The translations under genes were made by a program, and so were the position numbers. The notes under the pieces are model-generated. The model saw nothing but the letters and a program-made list of their open reading frames with translations, had not been told where the DNA came from and ran no database searches. Below are positions 61,765 to 64,000 of a stretch of 64,000 nucleotides of DNA, in pieces. This stretch comes from Pararge aegeria (Eukaryota > Arthropoda > Insecta > Lepidoptera > Nymphalidae). The stretch is from contig NC_053201.1 in assembly GCF_905163445.1 (NCBI RefSeq), forward strand, positions 4,536,001 through 4,600,000, written 5' to 3'. Position 1 is the stretch's first letter, and each line of letters begins with the position of its first letter.

Positions 61765-62200
61765 GAATGGTGACGGCAGATCGGAATACACTTGTAACTA
61801 CGCCTTCTCTTCCCGCGAGTGTCGTACGAGGCGACTTAGGCAATATAACGGACACAGAATTAAGAACATACAGAACCCTCATTGAGCCAATATTGCATGT
61901 ACAAAAATAGTAAAAACGGCCCCGCACACGTCTTCTAGCTCACAGACGTTCAGAACATTAGAGGTAAAATAATTACTGTCAACTGCTAAATGGAGTGAAG
62001 TTACTAACCGCCTGTTCGAGTAACACTACTAAGTGGAGTGGTTTTTTAGGCTTCAATATTAGTAGTAAATTAGTAGTTACACAGTATCTGTATATTCTTA
62101 ACTCTGTGGTAACGGAGGACGGGCAGCCTCTGTGCAACTACTACCATCTAAAACTGCGATCACCTCATCTGCCCAGCGTGATGATTATAGGTAAAGGTGA
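61765..62200 (+). repeat. Dispersed repeat J fragments
   Basis: 61773-61860 has CGGCAGATCGGAATACACTT, CGCGAGTGTCGTACGAGGCG and CAATATAACGGA. 62104-62195 has GTGGTAACGGAGGACGGGCA and CATCTGCCCAGCGTGATGAT, a later part of the same repeat. Confidence 0.5.
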
Positions 62201-62201
62201 C

Positions 62202-62460
62202 GGCCGATTGGCGCAGTTTGCAGCGACCCTGCTTTCTGAGCCCAAGGCCGTGGGTTCGATTCCCACAACTGGAAAATGTTTGTGTGATGAGCATGAATGT
62301 TTTTCAGTGTCTGGGTGTTTATATGTTTATTCTAAATATTTATGTATATTATTCATAAAAATATTTATCAGTCATCTTTGTACCCATAACACAAGCTACG
62401 CTTACTTTGGGGCTAGATGGCGATGTGTGTATTGTCGTAGTATATTTATATTTATTATAT
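62202..62460 (+). repeat. SINE-A copy, full length
   Basis: GGCCGATTGGCGCAGTTTGC, GGCCGTGGGTTCGATTCCCA, TTTTTCAGTGTCTGGGTG, CCCATAACACAAGCTACGCT and AGATGGCGATGTGTGTATTG, then TATTTATATTTAT. One of the two best SINE-A copies; a 155-codon frame across it is incidental. Confidence 0.9.
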
Positions 62461-62824
62461 AAACCCTTTAATAGTAAGAGGCAATGGACTGTTATAGACT
62501 ATTGATTATGATATCCTGAGCGAGTTACAATGCTCATCAGACGCCCACGGTGGCCTTTGCAGCCTTACGTAAGCGTAACTTGCCACGATTTGGACTGCAT
62601 TAATTTTAATTAAACCCTCATTGTCTTAACGAAGAGGTGAAAGAATGTCTATTGACATTGAATTGTCGGTGAGCAAGTGTCGTGCGGAAATGAAAATGCA
62701 TTACACTGTTGATCTTTACCACGATAATTGGTCTGTTTTTCCATCCAACCGACTCAATTTATATGATCATAAATTTAATTTAATCGAAATAAAGTTGTAA
62801 AGCAAATATACGCGTTATAACGAC
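62461..62824. other. No recognised feature
   Basis: No repeat module or gene-like frame between two SINEs. Confidence 0.35.
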
Positions 62825-63218
62825 GACCTTTCCGGCGCAATGGTGAGCGCTGTAATATTATAAGTAGGAGGGCCCAGGTTCAATCCTCGGCAAAGGCGAT
62901 AAGGGATGTCCGCTCTCTCTCATCTTGTCCTAATCCAAAGGTTGCCTGGCAGAGATCGCTACTTAGCGATAAGGCCGCCTTTTGTATTCTACTTCTGTCT
63001 TTGTATTTCTTTTGTTTTTTTTTATTTTCCTAACTTCATTGTGGTGTACAAATAAAGAGTTAAATAAAATAATAAATAAGGGAATTTATAATATCTGAAT
63101 TTTCACTGGTCTGGTCTGAAAAAGACGTGCCGTCATGCGATTTAGCGTTCCGGTACGATGCAGTAAAGATAACGTGATGATGCAGTCTAAGATGGTATGG
63201 GCTAACCTCTTCGCCCAC
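62825..63218 (+). repeat. SINE-B copy split by a LINE tail
   Basis: Head CTTTCCGGCGCAATGGTGAG and B box CAGGTTCAATCCTCGG at 62828-62890. After the insertion it continues with AATTTATAATATCTGAATTT, GCGATTTAGCGTTCCGGTAC and TGATGATGCAGTCTAAGATG to 63218, where RTE sequence begins. Confidence 0.85.
62906..63075 (+). mobile_element. LINE 3' end, family K, with 7-bp duplication
   Basis: AAAGGTTGCCTGGCAGAGAT, CGCTACTTAGCGATAAGGCC and GTGGTGTACAAATAAAGAGT, with a TAAATAAAATAAT tail. ATAAGGG occurs at 62899-62905 and 63076-63082. Confidence 0.8.
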
Positions 63219-64000
63219 TGCTGGACATAGGTCTTTTGTAGGGCATACCAAATCCCACGTTCCTGTGCGACACGTTTGATGTCGTTGTCCATCTCGTTGG
63301 GGGTGAACTAACGCTGCGTTTACCGGTGCGAGGTTGCCTTTCCGACAATTAACCCAGCGTCCATCAGTTCTCCAAGCTATGTGTTCCGCCCATTGACACT
63401 TCAGCTTCGTGATTCGTTGTTAATAATCGGTAACTCTAGATTTTGTACGGATCTCCTCATTTCTGCTTTGATCACGTAGAGATATTGATGACATAGCTCT
63501 TTACATTTCCCGCTGAGTGACTCTGAGCCTTCTTATGAGACCCTAAGTTAACCACGTTTCAGATCCGTAAGTCATCTTTGGCAATTTGCACTGTTCGACT
63601 GTCTTCAGGCACTGAGGGATTTTTGACGAAAATATGTCACGAAGTTTACCAAACGCTGCCCATCCGAGTTGGATTCGGCGATTCACCTCTTTCTCGAAAT
63701 TAGACCTACCTAACTGGATCGTGTGTCTAAGGTATATGTCTACTATTTTGAGTACCGAACTATAACTAAGTGGAGTGTAACATGACGTTTAGTATCGTTT
63801 AAAGGTCTCCCACAGTATCTGCCATTATGACTACATCGTCGGCAGACCGAAGTTGAGTTATGTACTCTCCGTTTATTTTGATGCCAAGCCCGTTCCGATC
63901 CAGAAGCTTAAAAACGTCCTCCAACGCCGTGTTAAACAGCTTCGGGGAGATAACATCTCCCTGTCACACTCCTTGCTGTAATTGGATCGAACTCGTAGTA
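63219..64000 (-). pseudogene. RTE-clade retrotransposon, degenerate, runs off the window
   Basis: Reading the minus strand from the window edge: SSIQLQQGV, a stop, then QGDVISPKLFNTALEDVFKL, INGEYITQLRSADDVVIMAD, and further down pieces parallel to the 13.6-kb element (matching TQRAMERAML, IRRRTKVTDI and KTYVQQWT). The arginine of the usual RQGD motif is a TGA stop, and the FADD phenylalanine is serine, though both aspartates remain. Several frameshifts follow. The 3' end near 63219 (CCACTGCTGGACATAGGTCT) joins a SINE-B directly. The rest lies beyond 64000. Confidence 0.85.

Noticed and set aside
61995..62462. 155-codon open frame as a host gene
   Set aside because: Its second half is a SINE-A read through in one frame; the first half has no recognised domain.
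1..64000. piRNA cluster
   Set aside because: Nested transposon fragments fit the look of one, but orientation is mixed and no small-RNA evidence can be read from sequence; any AT-rich lepidopteran intergenic region may look like this.

Overview
This window looks like intergenic or intronic DNA from a lepidopteran, most likely a butterfly; the species cannot be fixed from sequence alone. The evidence is the repeat content: tRNA-derived SINE families with recognisable A/B boxes, CR1/Jockey-type and RTE-type LINE relics whose 3' tails are (TTTGAC)n or (TTTGAAT)n, TC...CTAG Helitron-like elements, hAT-type MITEs and a mariner relic. The background is AT-rich, and I found no convincing host protein-coding gene, tRNA, rRNA or CRISPR array. 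Most open frames are chance frames or lie inside repeats.

The recognisable coding sequences all come from transposons. The best is a 456-codon CR1/Jockey-type reverse transcriptase with intact catalytic motifs (16385-17755), truncated at its 5' end but with a complete 3' UTR and (TTTGAC)n tail. An RTE-type fragment (13637-14487) keeps its FADD motif and reaches its 3' end. Others are decayed: 12662-13218, 35470-36485, 45460-45660, 61085-61550 and 63219-64000. A mariner relic lies at 55930-56330.

Layout: 1-7 kb holds SINEs, LINE 3' ends and a long-TIR MITE. 7.7-9.2 kb has a duplicated promoter-like block, one copy split by a GC-rich 489-bp insertion with an 11-bp target duplication. 10.6-14.5 kb has a TIR element, a roughly 100-bp minisatellite and nested RTE/SINE/Helitron pieces. 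16-18 kb is the LINE. 18.3-21.2 kb is the longest stretch without a recognised repeat. 22-34 kb is dominated by a long fold-back family and hAT MITEs. 35.5-36.5 kb is a 169-bp tandem array grown from an RTE coding fragment. 37-64 kb is a patchwork of SINE, LINE tail, Helitron, hAT and RTE fragments, often nested.

The family labels SINE-A to SINE-D, LINE-1, LINE-2 and the other letters are mine and only tie copies together within this window. Nothing here looks like a new cellular system. The most interesting signals are the RTE-derived tandem array with dimer alternation, a LINE 3' UTR stem with a compensatory base change between two copies, the GC-rich insertion in a TATA/initiator repeat, and several nested insertions whose target-site duplications can be read directly. 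Repeat boundaries without a stated duplication are approximate (about 5-30 bases).
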